DNA from: Nectonema munidae
Taxonomy: Eukaryota > Nematomorpha > Nectonematoida > Nectonematidae
NCBI GenBank assembly: GCA_030549495.1
Contig: JAUIRK010001041.1
Coordinates: forward strand, 1,302,001-1,366,000
Reading direction: 5' to 3'
DNA: 64,000 nt
Positions 24,271-34,857 of the stretch are shown piece by piece. Within the stretch, counting starts at the first letter, position 1, and the number at the start of each line of letters is the position of its first letter. A program made the translations under genes and the position numbers. The notes under the pieces were generated by a model, which saw nothing but the letters and a program-made list of their open reading frames with translations, had not been told where the DNA came from and searched no databases.

Positions 24271-25762
24271 AGGCCTGCTAATTCACCGAGATAAATTAGG
24301 GCAATATTTTGTTAGAAAATTTTTTTTGAAATTCCTTCTCCTTAAATTATTATTATTCATATGGCATTTTTGTTTTATTTTTGAAATTTCTTGTAATCCT
24401 TTGATTCAAGCTAGCTTACTTGGACACTAGTGTCCTATAAAATAAAAAAATTTGCTTTGATATATATATTAAAAAAAGTCATTTAAAAAGAAAATTGATG
24501 ATTCATTTTCAGAGCCAGAGCATCAAAAGATTTAAATTCCTAAGATTTACTCTATGCCTCGATGCTTTACGTCGTTTTAAGTGGAAAAGATGTTAAAAAA
24601 ATTTTAAGACCGAATTATGTTTAAAAATAAAACTGAATATCTAGATTCTAGAGTTTGGAATTATGCAGAATCTAAATTATGACAAAAAATAGTTTCGGGC
24701 AAAAATATGAAATTTTATCCTGTTGCTCATAAACTATTTTATATTTTAATCAACAAGATACTTTTTACAATTTATATTAAAAATTAAACAATTTTTTTGT
24801 CAATTCAAAAAAAAAATTTTCTTAAAGTTTTTTTAAATAAAATTTTCATTTTATAGTGTTTTTTATTTTTAGGTCAATATTTTATTTTTTAGCCCAATTT
24901 TTTACTATAAAAGTCAATAATTTGACAATCTTAAGTTCAAAATTTTAACTGTCCTTGTTATAACTTATGAAACCAACCTTTTTATTTCATAATTTTTTTT
25001 CAAAAAGTTAACTCTTTCAATATTTTTTCATCTTATTACGGATCTGAATTACAAAACTTCTTTCACAAAAGCCAGCTCATAACAAATTCTTTTCCAAATC
25101 TAACTTCATTGAAATATACACTGATATGCTCATAAATTTATCCCTTTTATAAATACCCTAAGGCTTGGACCATTGTAATTTATTGTGAACCATCACGGTC
25201 CCTGATTTAGTGTAACAATGCTCGTCTATTTTTAATCTAATGATTCAATAGGGATATCTTTCAAAGAAATTAGGATCTACTATACGTATTCACAAGTTAA
25301 CTCTCCTCTCTTCTTTAATAGAAAACCCTTTAGTATTTTGTAGTTTAATACAAACAGACTTTGATAATACGAAATTTTTTCGAGACAATATGAGACTTTT
25401 CGGATTTTGTTCCGTGAGAATTTTTCGGAATGCAAATTATCCTAATTAATTAGTTTTCATATAAATCGATTCAATTCTTATATATTTCAACATTTTGTTC
25501 ACTTGTGTTCAAATAGTAATGAATTTATTTTTATTTTAAAATGTAGTAATTGTCAAATGATTCAAAATTTATAAACTTTAGAAGTTATAAAAGACACAAT
25601 TTTTTAATTTATCATTTAGTTTTTATGGTAATTTGAATTTTTAAATATTTTCTATAAAAATTGGATTTTTTTAATTTTAATGTAAACTCTTTACTCTTTA
25701 GATAAATCTTTTCACCCTTATATATATTTTTATCCATTTATGTAAGTGTTATTTATGGAACT

Positions 25763-26003
25763 TCACTGGAGTTGTTTCATCTGGATCGATCGTGTTTCAC
25801 TTTGATCTCCTTCAAGATGCTTCCTCAATTTTTGATACACATTTTTCAGCCAGTCACTTGTTTCTTTCTTCTCAATAAATTCAAATTCAATGTCTATTTT
25901 ATGATGCTGAATTTTGTGATGTATATAAATTTATTAAGTAACAACTTCGTTCCCAATAAAGCCAATATTGAAAATTATCGGAGACAGCATTATCGAGTTC
26001 AGA
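25763..26003 (-). CDS. Candidate two-exon coding stretch of an unknown gene
   Basis: Exon 26003-25946 reads SELDNAVSDNFQYWLYWER and ends at A/GTTGTTAC, phase 1. After a 52-base intron, exon 25893-25763 continues NIEFEFIEKKETSDWLKNVY and ends KQLQ-stop. The phases agree and the intron size matches other short introns here. The product is acidic then basic, with one Trp-rich patch; I do not recognise it. The acceptor of the first piece is weak, so this may be a chance open frame. If real, upstream exons lie to the right. Confidence 0.35.
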
Positions 26004-27098
26004 CTCATTTGAATTGCCAATAAATTAAAAATATACAGATTACAGAAAATTAGTGAAAGAACAAATTGTTTAATTCAGCCTTTTTGTTCTTCACTGGATG
26101 TTTCAACAACGGAAGTTTCATATGATATTCCTATTAATTATTTTTAGTTAATTAGACTAAGATTGCTCAACTTTTTTTTGTCTAAAACGCGCACTGAGAT
26201 TCTTAAAAATTCAAAAATCGCCCATCATGGAGTAAAAAATGGCCAAAATCTTTCACTTTTTTTAAACTTCAATTTGACTTCTTCATTCCATTAATATTCA
26301 ATAAATTCTTCTAAAAAGTTTTGTTCTATAGATTCGACAATACAATAAAAAGGATTCTAAAAATTATATAATGTTTTAGGTCTCCTATTTCAAAAATTGT
26401 TTTTTTAGATAGTAGGTTTTTATTTTAATACTATGTATTTTAATTTTTTTTCTATTTAAAGTTATTATTATTAATAATTTTATTTTATCGAAATTAGTAT
26501 AAGTAATCAAGATGCGTATGAAAGACACAGATATAAAAGAATTAGTAAAAGAAAAAAACATGATTGGAGAACTAATCAAAAAGCCAAAAGGCCATAGACA
26601 GGATTCAGCTAGAAAGTAGGGATCAAAATTGCAGTTTTTACGTCATAACAGCATTAAGATTAGTTTAAATTGTAGTAATAAAATAAATCAGAGTAGATTC
26701 TTGCAGATGAAACAATCTTTATCACATGTAGTAGTAGAGTTTACAAAGACTTTTTTTGTTTTGACTAAAGTTCAAACAATTCCTCAATTCTGAACACTAA
26801 TTCGGCACTTATCTTTCAACTGAGGTTTATGATTAAAAAATTTTTGCTTTGATTGAAATTTTGACTTCCCTAAATTTTTATGCAAAAAGTGAATTTTTGA
26901 AAAAATACCAGAATATTTGTTTACTTATATACAATGTAGAAATATGTTCTAAATAAATTGCCCTCCTAAATTCCATTTTGGCTAAAAGTGGGCGATTCTC
27001 TAACGGTTGAGGATCCATGACTTGGACTTAGAGAGTTTGTTAGTTAGTTCATAATAATGTAAAATATGTTTTCTAAAATGGCACTATTATAATTTAAC

Positions 27099-27163
27099 GT
27101 GGCCAAACGTTTGGTCAGAAGGCCATTTTGCCGAAGGAACATTTAGTCAAATAGACATTTCAC
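27099..27163 (+). repeat. TTTGGCCGAA-type degenerate repeat patch
   Basis: Reads as successive variants such as GGCCATTTTGCCGAAGGAAC and ACATTTAGTCAAATAGAC, the same units as the arms of the element at 20431-21025. Confidence 0.55.
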
Positions 27164-27274
27164 AGACTTCACAATTTGTGTACAAGTTCCTTTACTTCCA
27201 GTAAGTTTGCAAGCTTGTGCCAATACAAATATAAAGCTTATCAAGTATGCTAAAGAATAATTGGGAAAGAAAAG

Positions 27275-27424
27275 AAAACCGGGTAAGAAAAGTTTGTATA
27301 GCTTTGAAATGAATAAAAAATTTGACAATTGAGAAAATAAAAATTTAGAAAAAAAACCGGGTAAGAAAAGTTTGTATAGCTTTGAAATGAATAAAAAATT
27401 TGACAATTGAGAAAATAAAAATTT
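27275..27424 (+). repeat. Recent 78-base tandem duplication
   Basis: The stretch beginning AACCGGGTAAGAAAAGTTTG and ending GAGAAAATAAAAATTT occurs twice, 78 bases apart. The first about 72 bases are identical, so the duplication is young. Confidence 0.9.
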
Positions 27425-29105
27425 GTTATAGAAAAAAATGATCTATCACAGAGTTCAGAAAATCATCATCACTTCATAGGTAATTGCGTGTTTTTTAAAA
27501 AAAAGTTCAACTAACTAAAGGAACACGTAGACAAATAATATATCAAAAATTTAACAATTTAGAAATTTATTTAGATATACGAGATAAGAAATCACCATGG
27601 ATCATAGAAAGTTTAGAAAAACTTTTTCTTTTTTTTTTTAATTTTTTTAGAAAGTTTAGTCTATATATAAATTTGAGATTTTTTGTTTTCTTTTGATAAG
27701 ATTTATGAAATTTTAGTTCGGAAAAAGAGGTAATGAAATTCAAGTGGTTCATCTGAAATTGAAACTTTATCCATAAATGGATAAAGCACTAGAAATAGCA
27801 CAATGGTTTTAGAGTTTTCTCAAAAAAATATTTTACAAATATAAAATTTTGATGTTCACATAGGGTTTTTTCGGTTTTCACCTGCTTTTTAATAAAAAAA
27901 TCCTAATCCAAAATCTAATAAATTTTTTAAAGAGCCAATGTTGTCTCTCACACTTACAAAATATCTTAGTAACGTACTTATAGTGATGAAAAGTAAAAAG
28001 CCTTGCACAAATCATGAAAATTTTATCATTAAACTTTGTTGCTTAGAAATGTGTCATTTTAAAACCTGCTTTGCAAAAATCAGAAAGATCTATAAGCATA
28101 CCATATCTAAAAAGTATATCTATAGACACTTCGAGATTATAGCTAGTAGGCGTTTACATCTTTTAAGTGTTCAGATGCAGGAATATCATTTAGCAAAAAA
28201 CACATTGTTAAAATTTCGAACAATTTTTAAAAAAATGGGAAATCGAAAAATCAAGACATATATATATATATCATTTTTATATTACTCTTAATACTTAAAT
28301 GTTTTATGCAAAATATATAAATCAAAATATCTGACATGTAATCATTTTTCATTTGAAGAACTTGAAAAAGTACAAATAAAATTAACGCCATCTACAAAAA
28401 AAATTTCACTTGATTTTGAAATTGTTTAATTGTCCAACACCAAAATCTTGGAATTTTAAAGTGAAATTTTGAAATACCTTTTTTTAGACCAATATACAAC
28501 ACGAAAAAATGCAAGAAGAATTTCAAATACGTTGGGGTAACGGACGCACCATAAGTCATCAATGGGACTTTTTGAAATTTTAAGGGTCGCTATGAAAACT
28601 TACGAACAACAAATCTTAGGTAGCAAAATTTTTTTGATTGAAAAAAAATATATTTTGTATGATTTATGTAAAAGTTATATTTTGGAAACTAACTAATTTT
28701 TATGAGTAGCTAAATATTTTTGATGTCAAAAAATTGCAATTCTCATCCCACTATTCAGAAGTGACTAAAATACTTTTATTCTTTCCCACAGATTGTAATG
28801 GGACAATATTTAAGGATCACATGGAAGTCTATGCATTATTTATTGCGAAAGAAAAACATTTTATAAGTTAAAAAAATACATTTTTATCGGGTGGATGGAA
28901 AGAAATGAGAATTGACCACTTTTATGTAGTGTGGTTCAAAATATTTAACAATACCAGCTAATTAATCAAAATTAGAAGTTGAGCATCAGATTTTAATATC
29001 AACAAAGAGATCGATTTGGATAAAAAGTTGATGACTGGATCATAATGGTTCGTGAAAATATTTGCTTATGAAAAAAATTAAATATTTATTAAAAATTCAT
29101 TTTCG

Positions 29106-29237
29106 GAGTATAAACTCCTTTTTCAAAGCAAATATCTGTAAATGATAAAATAGTTAAAATGAGATGTAAAGGTCTTTTACGCCTTTTCACTATTTTATCA
29201 TTTATTTACATTTGCTTTGAAAAAGGAGTTTATACTC
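29106..29237. repeat. Long imperfect hairpin (inverted repeat)
   Basis: The arms GAGTATAAACTCCTTTTTCA and its complement TGAAAAAGGAGTTTATACTC extend inward about 50 bases, with a loop of about 30. It could be a foldback MITE; a structured transcript is possible but not shown. Confidence 0.75.
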
Positions 29238-29403
29238 GGAAACTATAGTCAGCAACATCACCAATAAAGTGTCCAGTTTTTACAATTTTTTTTATATTTG
29301 TTATAAACTTTTTTCACCTCAAAGGGCATATTTGTCAGAAATATTGTTTCTAAATTTTATCTTCATCCAAAGTTTATAATCTCATCATGTTTGTGGATTT
29401 TAC

Positions 29404-29467
29404 CCCGTTCCCACGTGTACCCCTCGTGGAATAGATCACCCAACGCGACTTTCAAGTAGCCCTGCAT
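29404..29467 (-). CDS. Candidate first coding exon of an unknown gene
   Basis: ATG at 29467 with an upstream in-frame stop and a fair context (ACAGCC before ATG). It encodes MQGYLKVALGDLFHEGYTWE plus R, then meets donor G/GTAAAA in phase 1. The segment is GC-rich and CpG-containing in an AT-rich region, which favours coding function. I do not recognise the peptide. It could be the start of a gene ending near 25.8 kb, but no connecting exon was found. Confidence 0.3.
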
Positions 29468-31078
29468 GGCTGTAACGCTCGTTTACATTGGAAGAAATAT
29501 CAATTCAAAAATAATTACTTCAAAAAATGGGCCACGTTTGTTGTCAAAATCAGGAAAGAAAACAAAGTGTAGAAGCACAGAACTAAAGGAAGGAGGAATG
29601 ATGAGTTGTGTTATATTAATCAAATTAAATACCATCTCCTACAAAGAAGTAGTATGTATCGATCATGCTGCAATGCATGCATGCGTGCAGCCTGAATTTT
29701 ATTGATTTGAGCGCTCCTTTCTTTTCTGCGCGCCTTTTTTCAACCATTTCTATTTCGAATACAATACAATGAACAGGATTCACTCTGATGGTGCTTGCTC
29801 CGTGGGAAGTAGCACTACTGTATAATTTCTTGCTATTTTTCTCTCATCGATTATTATTAGCATTCTTGTTTATTTTGATAAAAAAGATTTATTGGCAATT
29901 TGTGAAGACGAACAAATTTCTTTTATCTCTCTTCGTGCACTAACTATACATGTTTCGAGGAGGAAAGCCTTCTTACAACTTGGAAAAGAAGGAACGAATT
30001 TGTAAATCTCATTTACATGTGCTTCCCTCCATTTTTAAGATGGCTTTCATGAATTTTTAAAATGAATTAATATTCATGACAAATGCAAAAAAAATCCCTC
30101 TTCAATGTAATCATTAATATTTATAAACTTTTGAAACAAATTGTATACACATAATAAATATGTATAAATAAACGTGCAAAACGATTTCATATCTTATGGA
30201 GAAAAATACCCATAAAAATATTCTTTGTTTGTAAAACGTATAAGTTAGTAATTTTTACTAACTTAAAAATAACTAATAAGTTAATTAAAAATTAAATATA
30301 TTTTTAATCGCTATAGAAACACTAATATACACATATTTTTGAACATTCAAAATTAATACCACTGAAATAGATAAAGATGTTAACCCTTGTAAAAACATCA
30401 TTTTTACACAAATCAATGCGCATCATCATTATTATTATTGTTTTTATGAAAACCAAAGACAGCAAATATTTTTCATAAAAAGTAAAAAAAGTTCTCCCAT
30501 CATATATACAATACATGGATAAATAGGTCAGGCTAAAAAAGTTTATATTGACTAAAAAATTTTGCATATAGTTGTCTCACCTCTGCATACTTTTCAAGCG
30601 GTTTAGGATATAGTGATTAAAATGGATGATGATGTTGTTGATGATGATGATGATGATTGGTCATCTGTCACCAACATTTTTATGTTTCGGAAGATATAAT
30701 AAACTTCGTAGATTTCCATAAATATATTTTGTAATGTAACGATAAAAAACTGTGTTATCTATAACTCATAAGTAAAGACAATTCCTCTCGAGTTACACTA
30801 GTATAAAGGCATTCCCTCTGAAGGTCAAACAAGTGAAGATGATCTTTCTGAAAGTGAATAGGTAAAGAAGATTCCTCCACCAAGTTAAGAAAATAACTCT
30901 GTGTTTAAAAAATAATTTAAAGATATATTTGCCATAAAACGGATTCATATTTGATATTATATTTTAAAAATTTTGATTTATTAGATAAAAAATGAAGTAG
31001 AAGTTTTATCTAAACAAAATTTAAACTTATTAATTAATTACGAAAGTTAATTTAATTTATCAGTACATTGAAGTTGCA

Positions 31079-31750
31079 CGGGCAGATCTAAAAATTGGCA
31101 TTAGGGGGGCGGATTTTACTAAACTAGAACTCAAATTTGAAGCATATAAACTTAAGATTTATATAAAAAAATTAAGCTATTTTTATCTTATTTTGGGTAA
31201 AAGTTTAATAAAAAGCAAAAATTAACTTTTTATCATAAAACTTAGAGTATCACAATAATATATCAAAAAATTATAAGTTTATTATAAGAAAGTAACTAGA
31301 ATAAGAACTAAAAGGATTAAGAAGGCTCATCCGTCTAGGACACTTTTTAGCATACATATCAATAATAGTGTCAATATCCAATCGAATATCTCTGTGAACA
31401 AAAAGAAGAATAGGAGCATTAAAACGATCCTCATTCATTGAACTGCGAAGTGAATTGATGTGGTAAAACTTGATGTGTTTAAATAATAAATTTACAAAAA
31501 AAATTGGATAATATAAAAGTATAATAAGTGTCACACTTAACTACGATTGAAACATAAAAAACTTTTTTGGGCTTCTCACTTTAGAGAAAGATTGAATCTA
31601 AAAAACGAGTTGCAGAAATCATCATAATATTTGAGTTCTACGAAAAGAATTAGTCAAGAAAAATTTTCAAGCAATTGGCAGTGCAATTTTAGAGGGGGGG
31701 GGGGGCGTACGCCGTTTCCACCCCCCCCCCCCCTCTTTAAATCCGCCAGT
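31079..31750 (-). mobile_element. hAT-family remnant with G-rich ends
   Basis: The left end reads GGCAGATCTAAAAATTGGC then AGGGGGGCGGATTT. The complement of the right end reads CACTGGCGGATTTAAAG followed by a G run, so the ends are imperfect inverted repeats. Inside, minus-strand 31440-31310 reads NSLRSSMNEDRFNAPILLF then VHRDIRLDIDTIID, the C-terminal dimerisation tail of hAT transposases of the zinc-finger MYM / 52-kDa repressor type. Only this tail remains. Confidence 0.65.
31691..31735. repeat. G-run and C-run inverted repeat
   Basis: Twelve or more G, then CGTACGCCGTTTCCA, then about a dozen C. The runs can pair; their lengths are unreliable in any assembly. Confidence 0.8.
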
Positions 31751-33177
31751 GGGGCATGGAAAGCGCTATATTGGTTTATTTCTAACCTCACATAAATCCT
31801 TGCAAGTATGTATAATCTTCATTATATGAATTTTTAAAGGCAGAGTAAATAATTCAGTCTGAATTTAAATGTCTTTGAGAAAGACATATCAAAATTATGT
31901 AAAAGTAATTTTTTTAAAACTCCTCGTAACGATGTGTTTAACCTTAGAAGGACGGAGTAGGGTTTTTTTTGGCATGCAAAATTTTCAAACTCATTTTACT
32001 TGAAATAAAATATATTTGACTTATATAATAAATTATATGTATTTTATTCTTTTTTTTAAGGTCTTTGAGATAAAAAAAAATTGAAGGGTGAAGTTTTTCA
32101 AAAAAAAATTACACCTAAATTAGGATTAACCTATTACAAAAATTTGATACCTTTTTTTGATAAAGTAAGATTATATTAGAACAAAAGATATTTATACTTT
32201 CTATTTTCAAACATTTTAGTTTGAAAATTACCCAATTCATTAATTATATATTTTTCAAGAACTTTTGTTTGTAAATTCTAAAATCTCATATTGATATTGT
32301 GACAGCAGGGGTGAGTTGGTTCACGTTGTTGTGAACAAACTATAAAAAATTTATTGCATTGACAACTCACATGTATATTTCAATCGTTTTCTCTTGTTAT
32401 ATATGTTTTTCTTTTCAACAAACTGTAAATATAATCTTTCTTGCGACAATTACTCAATGTTGAAGAAAACATGCCTAGATATCGTACTGTGATCTCTGAA
32501 AAAAATTTCACATGGATAAACTGATTGTTTACACAGGAAAAACTTCCAGAGATGTTTGTGCTTCTACGTATAAACAATATTTAAGTTAATACAAATATTC
32601 AAAGCTTATATATGAAGGCATGCGCCATTTCAACTATATAATAAGTTGTCTAAAAGTGAAAATATCAAAAAAGTTGTACAAACTACATAACACGAGCAAG
32701 ACCCTTTTTATCAGTAAGAAACTGGTGTCCATTTGCCCTGTCTTTTGCTTTTGTCTAATGATTGGAATGCAGCATATACAAATAAATGATTGATAGTCTC
32801 ATCAAGTGGATTGTACTATCATATGTACTATCAGAAGTCAGGAAACTGTATTTCATATATTGCTTGTATATATCGATTGTTCTTTCGCTCTTCACAAACG
32901 GACATATGATGCTACCGAGAGATTTATAAAACGTTGAGTAAAATAAATATAAATAAATTTCTTGTGATGATCAATTTACGTTATTTGTGTGCCTCGATCT
33001 TTTTCTTTTCTGCGCTTTGTGTCTTTTATTACCGGAAGTTTTTTGTGTGATGTCTTACAGCAGAAATACCGAGCTTTGAGTTGAACAAACTTGGATCATA
33101 CCAGTTCCTTATATTGATTACTTTACTCCGTTTGTTCATCGCAACTGTTTACTTCCCAATTCTCTTTTTTTGTTTTC

Positions 33178-34857
33178 ATGAGCTCCTCCAGCCTAGATAC
33201 AAGTAATGAAAAAGAAACTACCGCTTCGGATGTTTTCTCTGAAAGTGAATACAAATGCATGCATTCAAACACATGTGAAGAGCAACAATTAGAAGAAAGT
33301 GGAGACGAATCTCTCATAGCTCCAGGTGGAACAGGTTTTTTTTGGGAGCCAAGAGAAGTTTAATTCAACAAATATTCTTACTTATAGACCAGGTCCAAAG
33401 GGTGCTGCAGAAATCTTGAGAGATCCTTTGCAAATTTTTACTCTTTTTTTTAACCGAAAATATGATGAATCACATCTTCACCTGCACAAAAGAACGAATG
33501 GAAGAAAACTACAGGTAAAACTTAACTTAAAATATTTCAGACAGAAACTAGCATTTTTTTGTAGAAATCCTGACAGCTTATTTGAAAATTTGAGAAGTGT
33601 GTACGAAAGATTCTCAATGGAGCATTTGCTGGCCTAGTTTGCTTGCATACTGTATATTGGCCAGTCAAAAAATCAGGAAATTGATGTCAAGCCTCTTTTT
33701 TCAGAGAAATATGGAACTCCTTTTTTGAAAGCTGCAATCAGTAGAGACTTATTCATTCTTATCCGACCTTTCATAAGATTTGATTCTAGAAAAGTAAGAA
33801 ATTTCTCCGATAAATTAGCCCCAACAAAATATTTTTTTGATAACTGTCATAAATATTGGTCACCAACTAGTTGCGTGACAATTGATGAACAACTGGTCAA
33901 ATATAGTCAGATCGCCAATTAAAGTTGATGACCCTTCTAAGCCAGGTAGGTATGGGATGAAAATTTATCACTGCATTGACTCCATTAGTTTTTTCGTATT
34001 TTGTAGTGACGTTTATCAAAGTGGTTTCTCTGACAAAGAGTATTTTAGGTCAGGTAATATTGTTAAAACTTTAGTTTCTTTTTCTTGCTTACCACCTGGC
34101 TCTGGTATTTATGTAAGATTCTTTATGTCTCATGAATTGTGTGAGTGTGCTAAAAGTAAAAACTATACGATTTGTGGTACGGTTAGAAGCAATAGAAGGT
34201 TCATGCCACATATAGTACGATTTGCTTATTTGAAAGGTTTGGGGTTGAGTGAATGTGAGAGCAGATTTTTATACACGCAAAGTTCCTCATTGACGATTTA
34301 CATTCCGGTGAAGCATTCCAAGAAAATTTTTTAACCTGTCTGTTTTATCTAGTCAACATCCTTCGAGAATCAATACCTTTGGACGGAAAAATAAACCTCA
34401 AACAATACTGGACTATAATGCATATAAGTCAGGAGTTGATATTTTCAATAGAAGGGTAAGAAATTATAGTTGTTATAAATCGTCGAGAAAATGGCCAGTA
34501 GCTATATTCACAAACTTTATCGATATTGCTGCGAATAACAGTTGGGTTATTATGAAAGCCAACAATCCTAGTGCATATCCTACAGTTGCAAGAGGAGGAA
34601 GAAAGTATTTCATAAAGCATCTTTGCCTACTCTTAGCTGAAATATCTATGATAATTAGGAGTCAAAGTGCATTTACTCGTCTATCTACTCCTAACTTATT
34701 GTCTTTTTACGGTTTCAGTAAAAGTGCTGAGTCTCCTTCAACATCTACTATGAGGGGATACTGTTCTTATACTGATTGCAAGCCTAGAAAAAGGGGGACT
34801 AGAAAATGCAGCGTATGTACTAAATTTATTTGCAAAGACCATACAATATTTTTGTGA
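33178..34857 (+). pseudogene. Broken piggyBac transposase
   Basis: Successive frames give an acidic Ser-rich N-terminus (MSSSSLDTSNEKETTASDVF), then DPLQIFTLFFNRKYDE, SRDLFILIRPFIRFDSRKV, SDKLAPTKYFFDNCHKYW, VTIDEQLVKYS and SKPGRYGMKIYHCIDS, the central RNase H-like core of piggyBac transposases. The C-terminus has the cysteine-rich zinc domain: GYCSYTDCK, then CSVCTKFICKDH. The frame changes at least three times and there are internal stops, so no active enzyme is made. Intact piggyBac excises precisely at TTAA; possible terminal motifs are at 35187 and 37208. Confidence 0.85.

Larger units (their letters stand above)
19531..25762. other. Intergenic or 5' intronic DNA with repeats
   Basis: 6.2 kb holding SINE copies, a diffuse inverted-repeat element (20431-21025), a foldback element (22028-22262), an AAT microsatellite and a more complex stretch (23440-23870). 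No protein-coding exon was recognised. Confidence 0.5.
26004..29403. other. Intergenic, AT-rich, with small repeats
   Basis: Contains a TTTGGCCGAA-type patch (27099-27163), a 78-base tandem duplication (27275-27424), one TTAACGCCATCTA motif (28382) and an inverted repeat (29106-29237). The 117-codon plus-strand frame at 27938-28291 has no recognisable domain and is probably chance. Confidence 0.5.
29468..33177. other. Intergenic with an hAT-like remnant
   Basis: Apart from the element at 31079-31750 I see only AT-rich sequence, a GAT microsatellite (about 30626-30657) and no supported exon. Confidence 0.5.

Noticed and set aside
27938-28291. 117-codon plus-strand frame
   Set aside because: No recognisable domain, AT-driven composition and no splice or start context; frames of this length occur by chance here.
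30626-30657. Regulatory or coding GAT repeat
   Set aside because: A plain GAT microsatellite with no frame around it.
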